Of a DNA stretch of 64,000 nt, positions 41,097 to 49,673 are shown one piece after another. Below the pieces are notes generated by a model. It saw only the letters and a list, made by a program, of their open reading frames with translations, was not told the origin of the DNA and did not search any database. Positions within the stretch are counted from its first letter, which is position 1. Each line of letters opens with the position of its first letter. This DNA is from Variovorax sp. PBL-H6 (GTDB lineage Bacteria > Pseudomonadota > Gammaproteobacteria > Burkholderiales > Burkholderiaceae_C): NCBI RefSeq assembly GCF_901827155.1, contig NZ_LR594659.1:4030001-4094000 (forward strand). The letters are read 5' to 3'. The position numbers and the translations under genes are program-made.

Positions 41097-43186
41097 CACG
41101 CTTCGCTGCCCACGGCTGCCCGGCTGGCGGCGAGCTGCTGCAGGTCCTCGACGATCTGCTTCTGCGACATGATGCTCAGGTCGATGACCTCCCTCGCCTG
41201 CGCCACGTAGTAGGCCAGCTGCTCGTCGCTGCGCGCAATGGATTTGCCGAGCGTGCCCTCGATGCGGTGCAGCTGGGTCACGAGCTTGTCGTTCGATTGG
41301 CTGAAGAGCTGCACGGCCAGGCCGAAGGCCTCGCCCAGGCTCGCCACCTCGACGGCACTGCCGGTGAGCTGGGCCGTGACCTCGGCCATCTTCCCGGCCT
41401 CGGCATCCACCTTTTCGGTGAAGCGCGTGCCGACGCGGTCCAGCAGCTCCGCCGATGCGGAGACCAGCGCGTCGATGGCCGAGCGCTGCTCGGCAGACGC
41501 ATGGTTCACCGCGTCGAGCAGGGTCCCCAGCGTTTCCAGAATACGGCTGCGCTCCTCCAGCATCGCGTTGTCGCGGGCCATGCCCTCGGACAGTTTCTGA
41601 CGCAGCTCGCCGATGACTTCGGCTGCAGCGCGCGGGGCTTCGGAGGCGGCTTGCACGAGCTGGTTGATCTCGGCGATCGTGCGGCTCGCCTGTGCTTCGG
41701 TCCGCTCGGAGATGTCGCGGGCGGTCTCGGCCAGGGTCGTGCAGATTGCCTCCTGCTGGCCTTCGGCACGGGCGCCTGCCTGCTGCCATTCCTGCTGGAG
41801 CGACACGGCCATCGCCTGAAGCGCATCCGTCCAGGCTGCCAGGCGCTGCTCGTCTCGCGAGGCCACCTCCGCCTGCAGCGCCACATGCGCCTGGTCCACG
41901 GTGCGCAGCAGCGAAGCCGAGTGTTGTTCGAAAGTCGCCGCGGCCGCCGTCAAAGCCTCGTGCGTGTCGCCCGACAGCCGCTCGCTGGCGCGCTCCTGCT
42001 GCGCGAGCGCATTGCGCCAGCTCTCCGAAAGGCTGCCGACGGTGGTCTCGAGGCGCGCAGACACGCCCTCCACCAAGGACGCCGAACGCTGCTCGAAAGT
42101 CTTGGCGAACTGGTCGAAGGTGCCGCGCAGATCCTGGGACAGGGCCTCGCTATCGCGGCGGTGCCCGGCGAGTGCGTCCTGCCAGAGCTCGGCCATTGTT
42201 GTGGTGGTGGTTTCCAGCCGAGTCGACAGCCCCTCCAGCTGCCGCTGCACGCTGTGCTCGATGGTGCCGTGCAGCGCGGCCGCCTCGCGCGAGATCCCGG
42301 CCATGGCGGCTTCGACGACAGGCTGGAAGGTGGCGCCGGCCACGCGAGCGCTTTCGGTGAGGCTCTCGTTCAGCGACCGGCCGACGGACGAAGCGAGCTC
42401 GGTGTACGCGGCCTCGGCCTTGCCATGAAAGCTGTCCTGGCTGGAGATCAGGCGCTCGCTCAAGGCTTGGCTCTGCCCTTCCATCATGGTCATCATGGCC
42501 TGCAGCCGGTCGACCAGTTGAGGCATGCCGTGGACCTGTTGCTGCAGCAGGCTGATGGACTCCTCGCGCTGATGCGCGCGCGACCAAGGGCGCAACGCGG
42601 TCGCGATCCGGGTGTCGAGCAGCTGCCCGGCCTGCAGGCGCTCGCGCCGGCACAAGGCGGAGGCCAGGCCCAGCATCGCGGACGCTGCCACGCCCGCCAC
42701 CGATGTGCCGAAGGCCAGCCCCAGGCCCTTGACCGGAGCGGACAGCGAGGCGCGAATGGCCTGCAGGTCGGTTGCGCCCTCCAGCGCTGCGCCGGTGCCG
42801 TTCAGCGTCACGACCATGCCCAGGAAGGTGCCCAGCATCCCCAGCAGCACCAGCAGCCCGGCGAGGTACGGCGTGAGCGCCGGACCCGGCAAGCCGACAC
42901 GCTCGCCCTCGATGCGCAGGCGCACCGCGTTGCGCAAGGACGGGTGCAATCGTTCGAGCCATTGGCCCAGGCTCGGCGGCGCGTCGGACAGGTCCTCCAC
43001 GGCCCGTTCCAGCGTGGAAGTAGCTTGCCGGAAGCGCTGCAGTTCCAGCGCACCGATCAGGTAGAACGCGCCAACCACCACGGTGATCGCCAGCGCCAGC
43101 GGACTCGTGCCGATGTACCCGGCGCCGACCCAGCACACGGCTGCCAGCCCCACGAAGAAAACGAAGTAGTGAAGTGATCTGTTCAT
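41096..43186 (-). CDS. DUF802 protein: MotA/ExbB/ZorA-like channel with long coiled-coil tail
   Basis: A 696-residue protein. Four hydrophobic segments lie at about 7-27, 30-49, 107-129 and 152-178. The third (LLVLLGMLGTFLGMVVTL) and fourth (GLGLAFGTSVAGVAASAML) have the look of the pore helices of MotA/TolQ/ExbB and ZorA. From about 200 to 696 the chain is polar, heptad-like and cysteine-poor, with two 54-residue repeats (317-370 and 372-425). It overlaps DUF3348 by ATGA and the OmpA-like gene by TGATG. DUF802 as a family name is from recognition; the channel function is inferred. Confidence 0.82.
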   Translation of the reverse strand: MNRSLHYFVFFVGLAAVCWVGAGYIGTSPLALAITVVVGAFYLIGALELQRFRQATSTLERAVEDLSDAPPSLGQWLERLHPSLRNAVRLRIEGERVGLPGPALTPYLAGLLVLLGMLGTFLGMVVTLNGTGAALEGATDLQAIRASLSAPVKGLGLAFGTSVAGVAASAMLGLASALCRRERLQAGQLLDTRIATALRPWSRAHQREESISLLQQQVHGMPQLVDRLQAMMTMMEGQSQALSERLISSQDSFHGKAEAAYTELASSVGRSLNESLTESARVAGATFQPVVEAAMAGISREAAALHGTIEHSVQRQLEGLSTRLETTTTTMAELWQDALAGHRRDSEALSQDLRGTFDQFAKTFEQRSASLVEGVSARLETTVGSLSESWRNALAQQERASERLSGDTHEALTAAAATFEQHSASLLRTVDQAHVALQAEVASRDEQRLAAWTDALQAMAVSLQQEWQQAGARAEGQQEAICTTLAETARDISERTEAQASRTIAEINQLVQAASEAPRAAAEVIGELRQKLSEGMARDNAMLEERSRILETLGTLLDAVNHASAEQRSAIDALVSASAELLDRVGTRFTEKVDAEAGKMAEVTAQLTGSAVEVASLGEAFGLAVQLFSQSNDKLVTQLHRIEGTLGKSIARSDEQLAYYVAQAREVIDLSIMSQKQIVEDLQQLAASRAAVGSEA

Positions 43187-43884
43187 GAGCTCTTGCGAAG
43201 GGCTTCGAGCAGCCCCTCGACCGGTTGCAATCGAAGTTCGAGTTCGGCAAGCAGCACGGCCTGCATGTCCTTGCGGAACATGTCCTGCCAGGCCACTTGC
43301 GGCGCCCCGCCCTCGGGTTCGCTGGGCACCGCCTGGTGCGCCTGCCGCAAACGCCTGAAGTGTTTTTCCAGCAGCCCGGGCACCGTCGAGAGCAGCCTGT
43401 ATTCCTGCGCGCCCAGGGCTTGCTCCATCACCGCGTCCACGGCGGCGAGCTGCGCCATGGCCGGCGATCGCGCCGCCAGGCTCGCCCGCAGGCGCTCGCG
43501 CAACGGGCCGATGGCCATTTCCATCGTCTGCTGCCTGGCGACATAGCGCCTGCGGTAAGGCGCGAAGTCGGTGGCCGTGCCCGGTTGCTCCTTCTGGGCG
43601 GCCAGGGAGCCGTCGTCGGCAATGGCCTTCGCCAGCACGCCGCGCAGGCGAACGCATTCGTCTTGCTCGCTGCTGGCGCGCGCGGCACCAGCACCGGCCG
43701 ACGCTACCGCGGGACTGCCGTTCAGTACCCCGGACAGCGAAATCGCGTCCGTCCAGCCGAGCCATTGGCTCAGCCGATCCGCGAAGGCATGCCTGGACTC
43801 GGAAACGTCGATGTCGGCCAGACGGGCGAGCAAGCGAGTGAGCGTCGAGCCGGTGAAAGCTGTGCGCCTTGAGACTTGCGCCAT
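43183..43884 (-). CDS. DUF3348 protein, first gene of stator-like operon
   Basis: A 233-residue soluble protein of uncharacterised family DUF3348. An N-terminal helical region (TGSTLTRLLARLADIDVSES and ADRLSQWLGWTDAISLSGVL) is followed by a Gly/Ala-rich linker. A long helical half contains YRRRYVARQQTMEMAIGPLR and ends in AELELRLQPVEGLLEALR. No catalytic motif is visible. Its stop overlaps the DUF802 start by 4 bp, so the two are made together. The 181-bp gap upstream, shared with the divergent gene at 44066, should hold the promoter. Confidence 0.78.
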   Translation of the reverse strand: MAQVSRRTAFTGSTLTRLLARLADIDVSESRHAFADRLSQWLGWTDAISLSGVLNGSPAVASAGAGAARASSEQDECVRLRGVLAKAIADDGSLAAQKEQPGTATDFAPYRRRYVARQQTMEMAIGPLRERLRASLAARSPAMAQLAAVDAVMEQALGAQEYRLLSTVPGLLEKHFRRLRQAHQAVPSEPEGGAPQVAWQDMFRKDMQAVLLAELELRLQPVEGLLEALRKSS

Positions 43885-44065
43885 ACCGCCGGTGAAAAAC
43901 CGCGCAGTCTACACCGGCCGTCCGGCCACCCCGGAGCGCGAGGCACTGCAGGGCGCCATCGATCGGTTGGCGCAGACCGTTCAGCCGGCATCGGATTTGG
44001 ATGACACCCGACCTGTGCCAACAGGCGCATCGTCGAATCCCCGTTCACTCGCGCGAGGTGATGCC

Positions 44066-44683
44066 ATGCTTGACCCCACTGATTCCGGAAGAGCGCTGTG
44101 CCGCATCGGCACGCAGATGGCAATGGCGATCGCGCTCGGGGTTCTCGCCTTGCCGCCTGCAGCGGCAGAGCCGATCTTCAAGTGCGGCAAGGCCTATACC
44201 AACGTGCCGGCCGACAGCGGAGCGGCGAAGGCGCGCTCCGGCGACTGCATGCTGGTCGACACCGGCGTCCAGCCAAGGGCCAAGAGCGAGAACATCTCGC
44301 TCGACGGCTCGAGGTCGATCACCGTTCCCGTCGGCCAGGACGGGCGGTTCTGGGTTCGCGGAACGGTCAACGGCTTTCCGGTGCAGTTCGCGATCGACCG
44401 CGCTTCGACCGGCAACGCCGGTGTCGCGGTGAGCGAGGACTTCGCGGCCCGGGCGAACCTGATCGGCGGTACGCCGGCCTTCATCCAGACCGCCGGGACC
44501 GGCACCGACGCGCGCCGCATCGAGCGCGTGCCCCTGACCTTCGGACCTTTCCGGGTGCCGCAGGCGACCATCGTGGTAGGCCCGCTCGGCAGCAAGTCGA
44601 CGGACGCCGTGCTCGGGCCGGAACTGCTCTCGCTCTTCGACGTGACAGCCAACGACCGCGAGCTGACGATCGTCGGCAAGTAG
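44066..44683 (+). CDS. Exported retropepsin-like protein with altered active site
   Basis: A 205-residue protein with a signal peptide (ending about residue 34, LALPPAAAE). The C-terminal 120 residues resemble bacterial clan AA retropepsin-like proteases: VNGFPVQFAIDRASTGNAGV, SEDFAARANL and the late AVLGPELLSLFDV. The usual DTGA motif reads DRAS: the Asp is kept, but Thr-Gly is lost. It may therefore be inactive or unusual. The N-terminal part (EPIFKCGKAYTNVPADSGAA) is DUF4124-like. GAGG lies seven bases before the ATG. Confidence 0.7.
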   Translation: MLDPTDSGRALCRIGTQMAMAIALGVLALPPAAAEPIFKCGKAYTNVPADSGAAKARSGDCMLVDTGVQPRAKSENISLDGSRSITVPVGQDGRFWVRGTVNGFPVQFAIDRASTGNAGVAVSEDFAARANLIGGTPAFIQTAGTGTDARRIERVPLTFGPFRVPQATIVVGPLGSKSTDAVLGPELLSLFDVTANDRELTIVGK

Positions 44684-44704
44684 CCGCAGGGCGGCGGTGC
44701 CCGC

Positions 44705-45736
44705 TCAGCCGCCGGCGATCCGGCTCACCAGCGCCGTGGTGAAGGCCGCAGTCCCGGCGCCGCCGCCCAGGTCGCCGGTGCGCACCTTGTCGATGTTCAA
44801 CGTCTCGTCGATCGCCTTGCGCAGGCGCGTCGCCAGGTCCGGCAGCCGGCAGTGGTCGAGCATCAAGGCGGCAGCCAGCAGCAGGGCGGTGGGGTTCGCG
44901 ATGCCCTTGCCGGCGATGTCCGGCGCCGAGCCGTGCACGGCCTCGAAGATCGCCGCTTCGGCGCCGATGTTGGCGCCGGGCGCCATGCCCAGGCCGCCCA
45001 CGAGTCCCGCAACCAGGTCGGACAGGATGTCGCCGAAGAGGTTGGTCGTGACCAGCATGTCGAACTGCCAGGGATTGAGCACCAGCTTCATCGCGCAGGC
45101 ATCGACGATGACCGTGTCCAGCTCGAACTTGCCCTTGTACTTGCGCTCGTACAGGTCGAGGCCGGTCTCCAGGAAGATGCCGGTCAGCGCCTTCATGATG
45201 TTGGCCTTGTGCACGAGCGTGACCTTCTTGCGCCCGGTCGCGACGGCGGTGTCGAAGGCGAACTCCAGCAGGCGCCGGCTGCCCTGGCGCGTGTTGATGC
45301 CGGTGGCCATCGCGACCGCGTGGGGATCGCCGTCGATGGGTATGTAGTGCTCGTGGCCGATGTACAGCCCTTCGAGGTTCTCGCGGACGACGACCAGGTC
45401 GATGTTGTCGAAACGGCCGCCCGGGATGATGGTGCGTGCCGGGCGCAGGTTGGCGTAGAGCCCGAACTCCTCCCGCAGCCGAACGTTGGAAGACCGGTAG
45501 CCGCCGCCGGATGGCGTCTCCAGTGGTCCCTTGAGTGCGAGGCGGGTGCGGCGGATGCTGGCGAGGGTGGCTGCGGGCAGTGGGTCGCCCGCCTGCTCCA
45601 CGCCAGCCAGCCCGGCAATCTGGCGATCCCACGCGAAGGGCGCTTTCAGGGCGTCGAGGGCGGCGAGCGTCGCATCGACGATCTCGGGGCCGATGCCGTC
45701 CCCGGCGATCAGGGTTGCGGGAATGACATCGGACAT
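44705..45736 (-). CDS. Isocitrate/isopropylmalate-type dehydrogenase
   Basis: A 343-residue beta-decarboxylating dehydrogenase. The NAD-binding start is LIAGDGIGPEIV. The substrate loop YRSSNVRLREEFGLYANLRP has the Ser-x-Asn pattern typical of isocitrate rather than isopropylmalate enzymes, and it resembles mitochondrial and plant NAD-IDH. Metal-site aspartates are in TTNLFGDILSDLVAG, and the cofactor segment is EAVHGSAPDIAGKGIANP. An NAD-dependent isocitrate dehydrogenase is most likely; a tartrate or homoisocitrate enzyme cannot be excluded. It is divergent from aroG. Confidence 0.85.
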   Translation of the reverse strand: MSDVIPATLIAGDGIGPEIVDATLAALDALKAPFAWDRQIAGLAGVEQAGDPLPAATLASIRRTRLALKGPLETPSGGGYRSSNVRLREEFGLYANLRPARTIIPGGRFDNIDLVVVRENLEGLYIGHEHYIPIDGDPHAVAMATGINTRQGSRRLLEFAFDTAVATGRKKVTLVHKANIMKALTGIFLETGLDLYERKYKGKFELDTVIVDACAMKLVLNPWQFDMLVTTNLFGDILSDLVAGLVGGLGMAPGANIGAEAAIFEAVHGSAPDIAGKGIANPTALLLAAALMLDHCRLPDLATRLRKAIDETLNIDKVRTGDLGGGAGTAAFTTALVSRIAGG

Positions 45737-45758
45737 GGCGTGACTCCAGGAGTGGGAA

Positions 45759-45777
45759 TGCGCTCGGCGAGAGCGCA
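45759..45777. promoter_or_regulatory. Hairpin in the IDH / aroG divergent gap
   Basis: TGCGCTC and GAGCGCA (7-bp arms, 5-base loop) lie in the 108-bp gap between the divergent genes. This may be an operator or a leader structure of either gene. No clear -10/-35 pair was found. Confidence 0.3.
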
Positions 45778-45844
45778 GCGAACGGCACGATTATGAGCGG
45801 ACAATCCGGGACTCTTCACCTTCGAGCCAGCCGCAGCCAGTGCC

Positions 45845-46960
45845 ATGAATCGACTTGACGACCCCCTCCACGATGCCGAGATCGGCTCCCGCGACAGCAC
45901 GCTCGACACCACCCGCATCGATGATGTGCGCATCGGCGCCGTCCGGCCCCTGATCACGCCCGCGCTGCTCCAGGAGCGCGTGCCGGTGCGCGACAACACG
46001 CTCGCGCTGGTGGAGGCCAGCCGCGCAGCGATTGCCGACGTGCTGCACGGCCGCGACGACCGGCTCGTGGTGGTCGTCGGGCCCTGCTCGATTCACGACC
46101 ACGAGCAGGCGCTCGAATACGGCCACCGGCTGAAGGCCGTGGCCGACGAGCTGCAGGGCGACCTGCTGATCGTGATGCGCACCTACTTCGAGAAGCCGCG
46201 CACCACGGTGGGCTGGAAGGGCTACATCAACGACCCGCATCTGGACGGCAGCTTCGCGATCAACGAAGGGCTCGAGCGCGCGCGGCGCCTGCTGCTGGAG
46301 TTGACGACGATGGGCCTGCCGACCGGCACGGAGTTCCTCGATCTGCTGAGCCCGCAGTTCATCGCCGACCTGATCGCCTGGGGCGCCATCGGGGCGCGGA
46401 CCACGGAGAGCCAGAGCCATCGCCAGCTGGCCTCGGGGCTGAGCTGCCCGGTGGGCTTCAAGAATGGCACGGACGGCAGCATCAAGGTGGCGGCCGACGC
46501 GATCCTCGCCGCGCGGGCGCCGCACGCGTTCATGGGCATGACCAAGATGGGCATGGCCGCCATTTTCGAGACCCGCGGCAATGACGATTGCCACGTCATC
46601 CTGCGCGGCGGCAAGACGCCGAACTACACGGCCGCCGACGTGGCCGCGACCTGCGAGGTGCTGCGGGGACTGGGCCTGCGCGAGCAGGTAATGATCGATC
46701 TCTCCCACGGCAACAGCAGCAAGCAGCACCGGCGCCAGGTCGAGGTTGCCGACGATGTGGCCGGGCAGATCGCAGGCGGCGAACGCCGCATCGCCGGCGT
46801 GATGATCGAAAGCCACCTGGAGGAAGGCCGGCAGGACCTGGTGCCCGGCGTACCGCTGAAACACGGGGTATCGGTCACCGACGCATGCATCGGCTTCGCG
46901 CAGACGGTGCCGGTCCTGCAGGCGCTCGCCGCGGCGGTGCGGGCGCGGCGCCGGGCTTAA
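45845..46960 (+). CDS. aroG: 3-deoxy-7-phosphoheptulonate (DAHP) synthase, class I
   Basis: The first enzyme of aromatic amino acid synthesis, condensing PEP and erythrose-4-phosphate. It has 371 residues. Class I motifs are VVVVGPCSIHDHEQALEY, MRTYFEKPRTTVGWKGYIND, GARTTESQSHRQLASGLS and VMIDLSHGNSSKQHRRQ. The N-terminal RIDDVRIGAVRPLITP is the regulatory region. Which amino acid inhibits it cannot be read from the sequence. It is convergent with the isochorismatase-like gene; the two stop codons share TTAA. Confidence 0.94.
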   Translation: MNRLDDPLHDAEIGSRDSTLDTTRIDDVRIGAVRPLITPALLQERVPVRDNTLALVEASRAAIADVLHGRDDRLVVVVGPCSIHDHEQALEYGHRLKAVADELQGDLLIVMRTYFEKPRTTVGWKGYINDPHLDGSFAINEGLERARRLLLELTTMGLPTGTEFLDLLSPQFIADLIAWGAIGARTTESQSHRQLASGLSCPVGFKNGTDGSIKVAADAILAARAPHAFMGMTKMGMAAIFETRGNDDCHVILRGGKTPNYTAADVAATCEVLRGLGLREQVMIDLSHGNSSKQHRRQVEVADDVAGQIAGGERRIAGVMIESHLEEGRQDLVPGVPLKHGVSVTDACIGFAQTVPVLQALAAAVRARRRA

Positions 46961-47559
46961 CGAACCAGCGCCAGCACGTCCTTGAAGCGCGGGTGCTCGG
47001 CGGTGCGCACCCACTCGAAGCCGACCATCTCGGTGGTCACCAGCTCGGCGCCGGCGCCGGCCAGGCGGTCGAAAGCGGCATCTCGGTTGCGTTCGGTACG
47101 GGAGCCGCAGGCGTCGGTCACGACCCACACCTCGAACTCGTCCTCGAGCAGATCCAAAGCCGTCTGGAGCAGGCAGACGTGGGCTTCGCAGCCGGCGATC
47201 ACGACCGTGTTGCGCTCCTCGGCGGGCTGCTGCGCCTTCTGCAGGTGCTTCGGCAGGCTGCGTGCATTGCCCTGCGGCGCCTTGGCCGGCGCGCGCAGCC
47301 AGTCGGCCAGGCCTTCTTCCACGCCGCTGAAATGCATCTTGGGCAAGGTGCGCTGGCAGAGGGCACGCAGCTCGGCCGCGTTCTCACCCAGCTTCGACGG
47401 GTTCTCCTCGGTGCCGAACACCGGAACATCCAGGAGGCGCGCGATGCGGCCCAGCCGTAGCGCATTCGCGAGCACGGCCTGCGCCTCGAAGATGGCGGGC
47501 ATGAGCCGCTGCTGGTAGTCGACCAGGACCAGTTGGGATTGCGAAGCATCGAGCAGCAT
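46957..47559 (-). CDS. Isochorismatase-family cysteine hydrolase
   Basis: A 200-residue cysteine hydrolase. The expected triad can be placed: Asp14 in LVLVDYQQRLMP, Lys94 in LPKMHFSG, and Cys in VVIAGCEAHVCLLQTAL. The next helix (FEVWVVTDACGSRTERNRD) fits the family. Family members hydrolyse amides such as nicotinamide, and the substrate here is unknown. It is a single gene with a stop overlapping aroG by 4 bp. The 150 bp upstream to the sugar dehydrogenase gene holds nothing recognisable. Confidence 0.88.
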   Translation of the reverse strand: MLLDASQSQLVLVDYQQRLMPAIFEAQAVLANALRLGRIARLLDVPVFGTEENPSKLGENAAELRALCQRTLPKMHFSGVEEGLADWLRAPAKAPQGNARSLPKHLQKAQQPAEERNTVVIAGCEAHVCLLQTALDLLEDEFEVWVVTDACGSRTERNRDAAFDRLAGAGAELVTTEMVGFEWVRTAEHPRFKDVLALVR

Positions 47560-47709
47560 GGGGAGCGGGTCTTTCGGGCAAGCGGCAGAGAAGATCGGAA
47601 AGCCCCAGACCGTACCACTGAAGCGGGCGTTCCGATCGGGCCTTGCGTGCGTCGAAGGGTGACGCGGCGGGCAACGGCAGACGCATCCGCTGCAGGTTGT
47701 CGAACGGAT

Positions 47710-48822
47710 TCAGTCGGGCAGCAGGCGGATGAGCTTGCCGTCGGATTCGTCGGTCAAGACATAGAGCAGGCCATCCGGCCCCTGCTTGACATCCCGGATA
47801 CGGGCTCGGCCCTCCAGCAGCCGGTGCTCGGCCACGACCTTGCCGTCGCGCAACTCGATACGGTCGAGATAGCCGAACTTGAGGGAACCCACGAAGAGGT
47901 TGCCCTTCCAGGCCGCGCCGTAGCGATCACTGGTCAGGAAAGCCATGCCCGAGGGCGCGATCGAGGGTACCCAGTAGTGCAGTGGCTGCTCCATGCCGTC
48001 CTTGCGCGTGAGGCCCTCCCCGATCTTGCCGCCGCCGTAGTTCTCGCCGTAGGTGATCACCGGCCATCCATAGTTGCGGCCCGGCGCGGGAACGTTGATT
48101 TCGTCGCCGCCCTGGGGCCCGTGCTCGTGCATCCACAACTTGCCGTCCGGCGCCAGTGTCGCGCCCTGGCCGTTGCGGTGTCCGTAGCTCCAGATCTCGG
48201 GCAGGGCGCCGGGGCGGCCGACGAAGGGGTTGTCTGCAGGCGCCTTGCCGTTCTTGTCGATGCGCACCAGCTTGCCCAGGTGGTTGTCGAGCGCCTGGGC
48301 GTCTTCCTTGCGGCTGAAACGATCGCCGAGCGTCAGGAACAGGGTGCCATCCCGGGCCTCGACGATGCGGCAGCCGAAGTGGGCACCGCTCGCGACCTTG
48401 GGGCGCTGGCTGAAGATGATGCGCACGTCGTCGAGCCGGCTGCCATCGGCCGAGAGTTGCGCACGCGCCAGCGCCGTGCTGTTCGCCGAGCCGCCTGCCT
48501 CGGGCTCTGAGAAGCAGAAATAGAGGCCGCGGTTCTTTTCGAAATCCGAATCCGCCAGAACGTCCAGCAAGCCGCCCTGCCCACCGGCCGCCACGAGCGG
48601 GAGTCCTGCGAGGGGCGCTCCCAGCTTCCCGTCAGCCGCCACCACCCGCATGCGGCCCGCCTTTTCGGTCACGAGGAAACGGCCCGACGGAAGAAAGGTC
48701 ACGCCCCAGGGGTTTTGCAGGCCGGAAGCGACCACCTCCGGCCGAGGCGCCGCGGCTGCGGTGCCAATGACTGCAGGCAGGAAGCCGAAGGCCAGAAGCG
48801 TGGTTCGCAATAACGAGTACAT
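47710..48822 (-). CDS. PQQ-dependent aldose sugar dehydrogenase
   Basis: A periplasmic six-bladed beta-propeller of the soluble glucose dehydrogenase (Gdh-B/YliI) family, 370 residues. The signal peptide ends near AVIGTAAAA. Family markers are SGLQNPWGVTFLPSGRFLVT, YGHRNGQGATLAPDGKLWMH, EHGPQGGDEINVPAPGRNYG and WVPSIAPSGMAFLTS. It probably oxidises aldose sugars with PQQ, donating electrons to the respiratory chain. No PQQ synthesis genes are in the window. Confidence 0.9.
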   Translation of the reverse strand: MYSLLRTTLLAFGFLPAVIGTAAAAPRPEVVASGLQNPWGVTFLPSGRFLVTEKAGRMRVVAADGKLGAPLAGLPLVAAGGQGGLLDVLADSDFEKNRGLYFCFSEPEAGGSANSTALARAQLSADGSRLDDVRIIFSQRPKVASGAHFGCRIVEARDGTLFLTLGDRFSRKEDAQALDNHLGKLVRIDKNGKAPADNPFVGRPGALPEIWSYGHRNGQGATLAPDGKLWMHEHGPQGGDEINVPAPGRNYGWPVITYGENYGGGKIGEGLTRKDGMEQPLHYWVPSIAPSGMAFLTSDRYGAAWKGNLFVGSLKFGYLDRIELRDGKVVAEHRLLEGRARIRDVKQGPDGLLYVLTDESDGKLIRLLPD

Positions 48823-49047
48823 GGGAACCCTTTCGAACTCGGTACTAGAAAAAATTCGTACAAGTGCAACTCATCAATTCAAAACTTTTGGATTACAGCC
48901 TCGTAAAAACTTATGCGTGATAACTTGAACTTTACAATTCATGCAATTACGGGCTCGTAAAAGTCCATGAGTGACAATGAGTTACGTGCATAATCGCGAC
49001 TTCGCATGAAATTGACATCGCTTTTTGTCGTCCATATCCTACGCGCC
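48823..49047. promoter_or_regulatory. AT-rich divergent region with imperfect direct repeats
   Basis: A 225-bp gap, visibly AT-rich against its neighbours. It holds two imperfect direct repeats about 54 bp apart, near 48892-48926 and 48946-48980. They share ATTAC then CTCGTAAAA, then ATG.GTGA.AA. CATAAT at 48989-48994 is a possible -10 for the peptidase. The repeats may be a regulator's sites. Confidence 0.45.
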
Positions 49048-49605
49048 ATGCGTTTATTTCTCCTACCCGCCTGCCTCCTGATTGCCTTCGCGGCTCACGC
49101 CACGCCGCAACAGGAGCCGCCCGAAGGGCTGGAGGCCATGGCGACCGACAAGGGCGTCATCAGCCAACTCCACCAGGTCCGGCAAACCGTGGTGGCCCGT
49201 ACTTCCGACCTCGTCGTGACGGCCATCGGATTCTTGGGTGTACCTTACCGCCGTGGCGGCAACACGGCTGAAACCGGCTTCGATTGCAGCGGCTTTGTCC
49301 GCGCCATGTACACCCAGACGGTGGGCCACCTGCTGCCGCGCCGCGCCGAAGAGCAGGCCGCTGCCACGCAGAAGATCGACCGCGATGACCTCAAGCCGGG
49401 CGACCTGGTGTTCTTCAACACCATGCGCCGCGCCTTCAGCCATGTCGGAATCTACGTTGGCGACGGCAAATTTATCCACGCGCCCCGGACCGGCGCCGAA
49501 GTGCGGGTCGAGAGCATGAACGGCAGCTACTGGCAACGCCGCTTCAGTGGCGCCCGCCGCGTTCTGTCCACGCAGGACGAAGCCAAGGGCGGCACCGGCG
49601 ACTGA
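49048..49605 (+). CDS. NlpC/P60 (C40) cell-wall peptidase
   Basis: An exported cysteine peptidase cutting peptidoglycan stem peptides. It has 185 residues from ATG 49048, which places a clean signal peptide (RLFLLPACLLIAFAAHA) at the N-terminus; the ATG at 49006 would add 14 residues. The NlpC/P60 triad is catalytic Cys80 in TGFDCSGFVRAMY, His in FSHVGIYVGDGKFIHAP and the third His following. LPRRAEEQAAATQKI is typical of the family. A strong terminator follows. Confidence 0.9.
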   Translation: MRLFLLPACLLIAFAAHATPQQEPPEGLEAMATDKGVISQLHQVRQTVVARTSDLVVTAIGFLGVPYRRGGNTAETGFDCSGFVRAMYTQTVGHLLPRRAEEQAAATQKIDRDDLKPGDLVFFNTMRRAFSHVGIYVGDGKFIHAPRTGAEVRVESMNGSYWQRRFSGARRVLSTQDEAKGGTGD

Positions 49606-49624
49606 GCGCCTCGGACGTCCATGC

Positions 49625-49650
49625 AAAAACCCGCCAGTGGCGGGTTTTTT
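49625..49650 (+). terminator. Bidirectional terminator after the peptidase and lpd
   Basis: CCCGCC (49630-49635) and GGCGGG (49639-49644) with a 3-base AGT loop, between AAAAA and TTTTTT. It can end both the plus-strand peptidase gene and the minus-strand PDH operon. Confidence 0.9.
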
Positions 49651-49673
49651 GTTGCTGCGCTGGGACGCGATGC

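Noticed and set aside
39764..43884. Calling the operon a Zorya defence system
   Set aside because: Only the ZorA/ZorB-like architecture is seen. No ZorC, ZorD or ZorE, helicase or nuclease is nearby, and the surroundings look like core genome rather than a defence island.
49006..49047. ATG 49006 as the start of the NlpC/P60 gene
   Set aside because: The extra 14 residues come before a complete signal peptide and have no ribosome binding site; kept only as an alternative.
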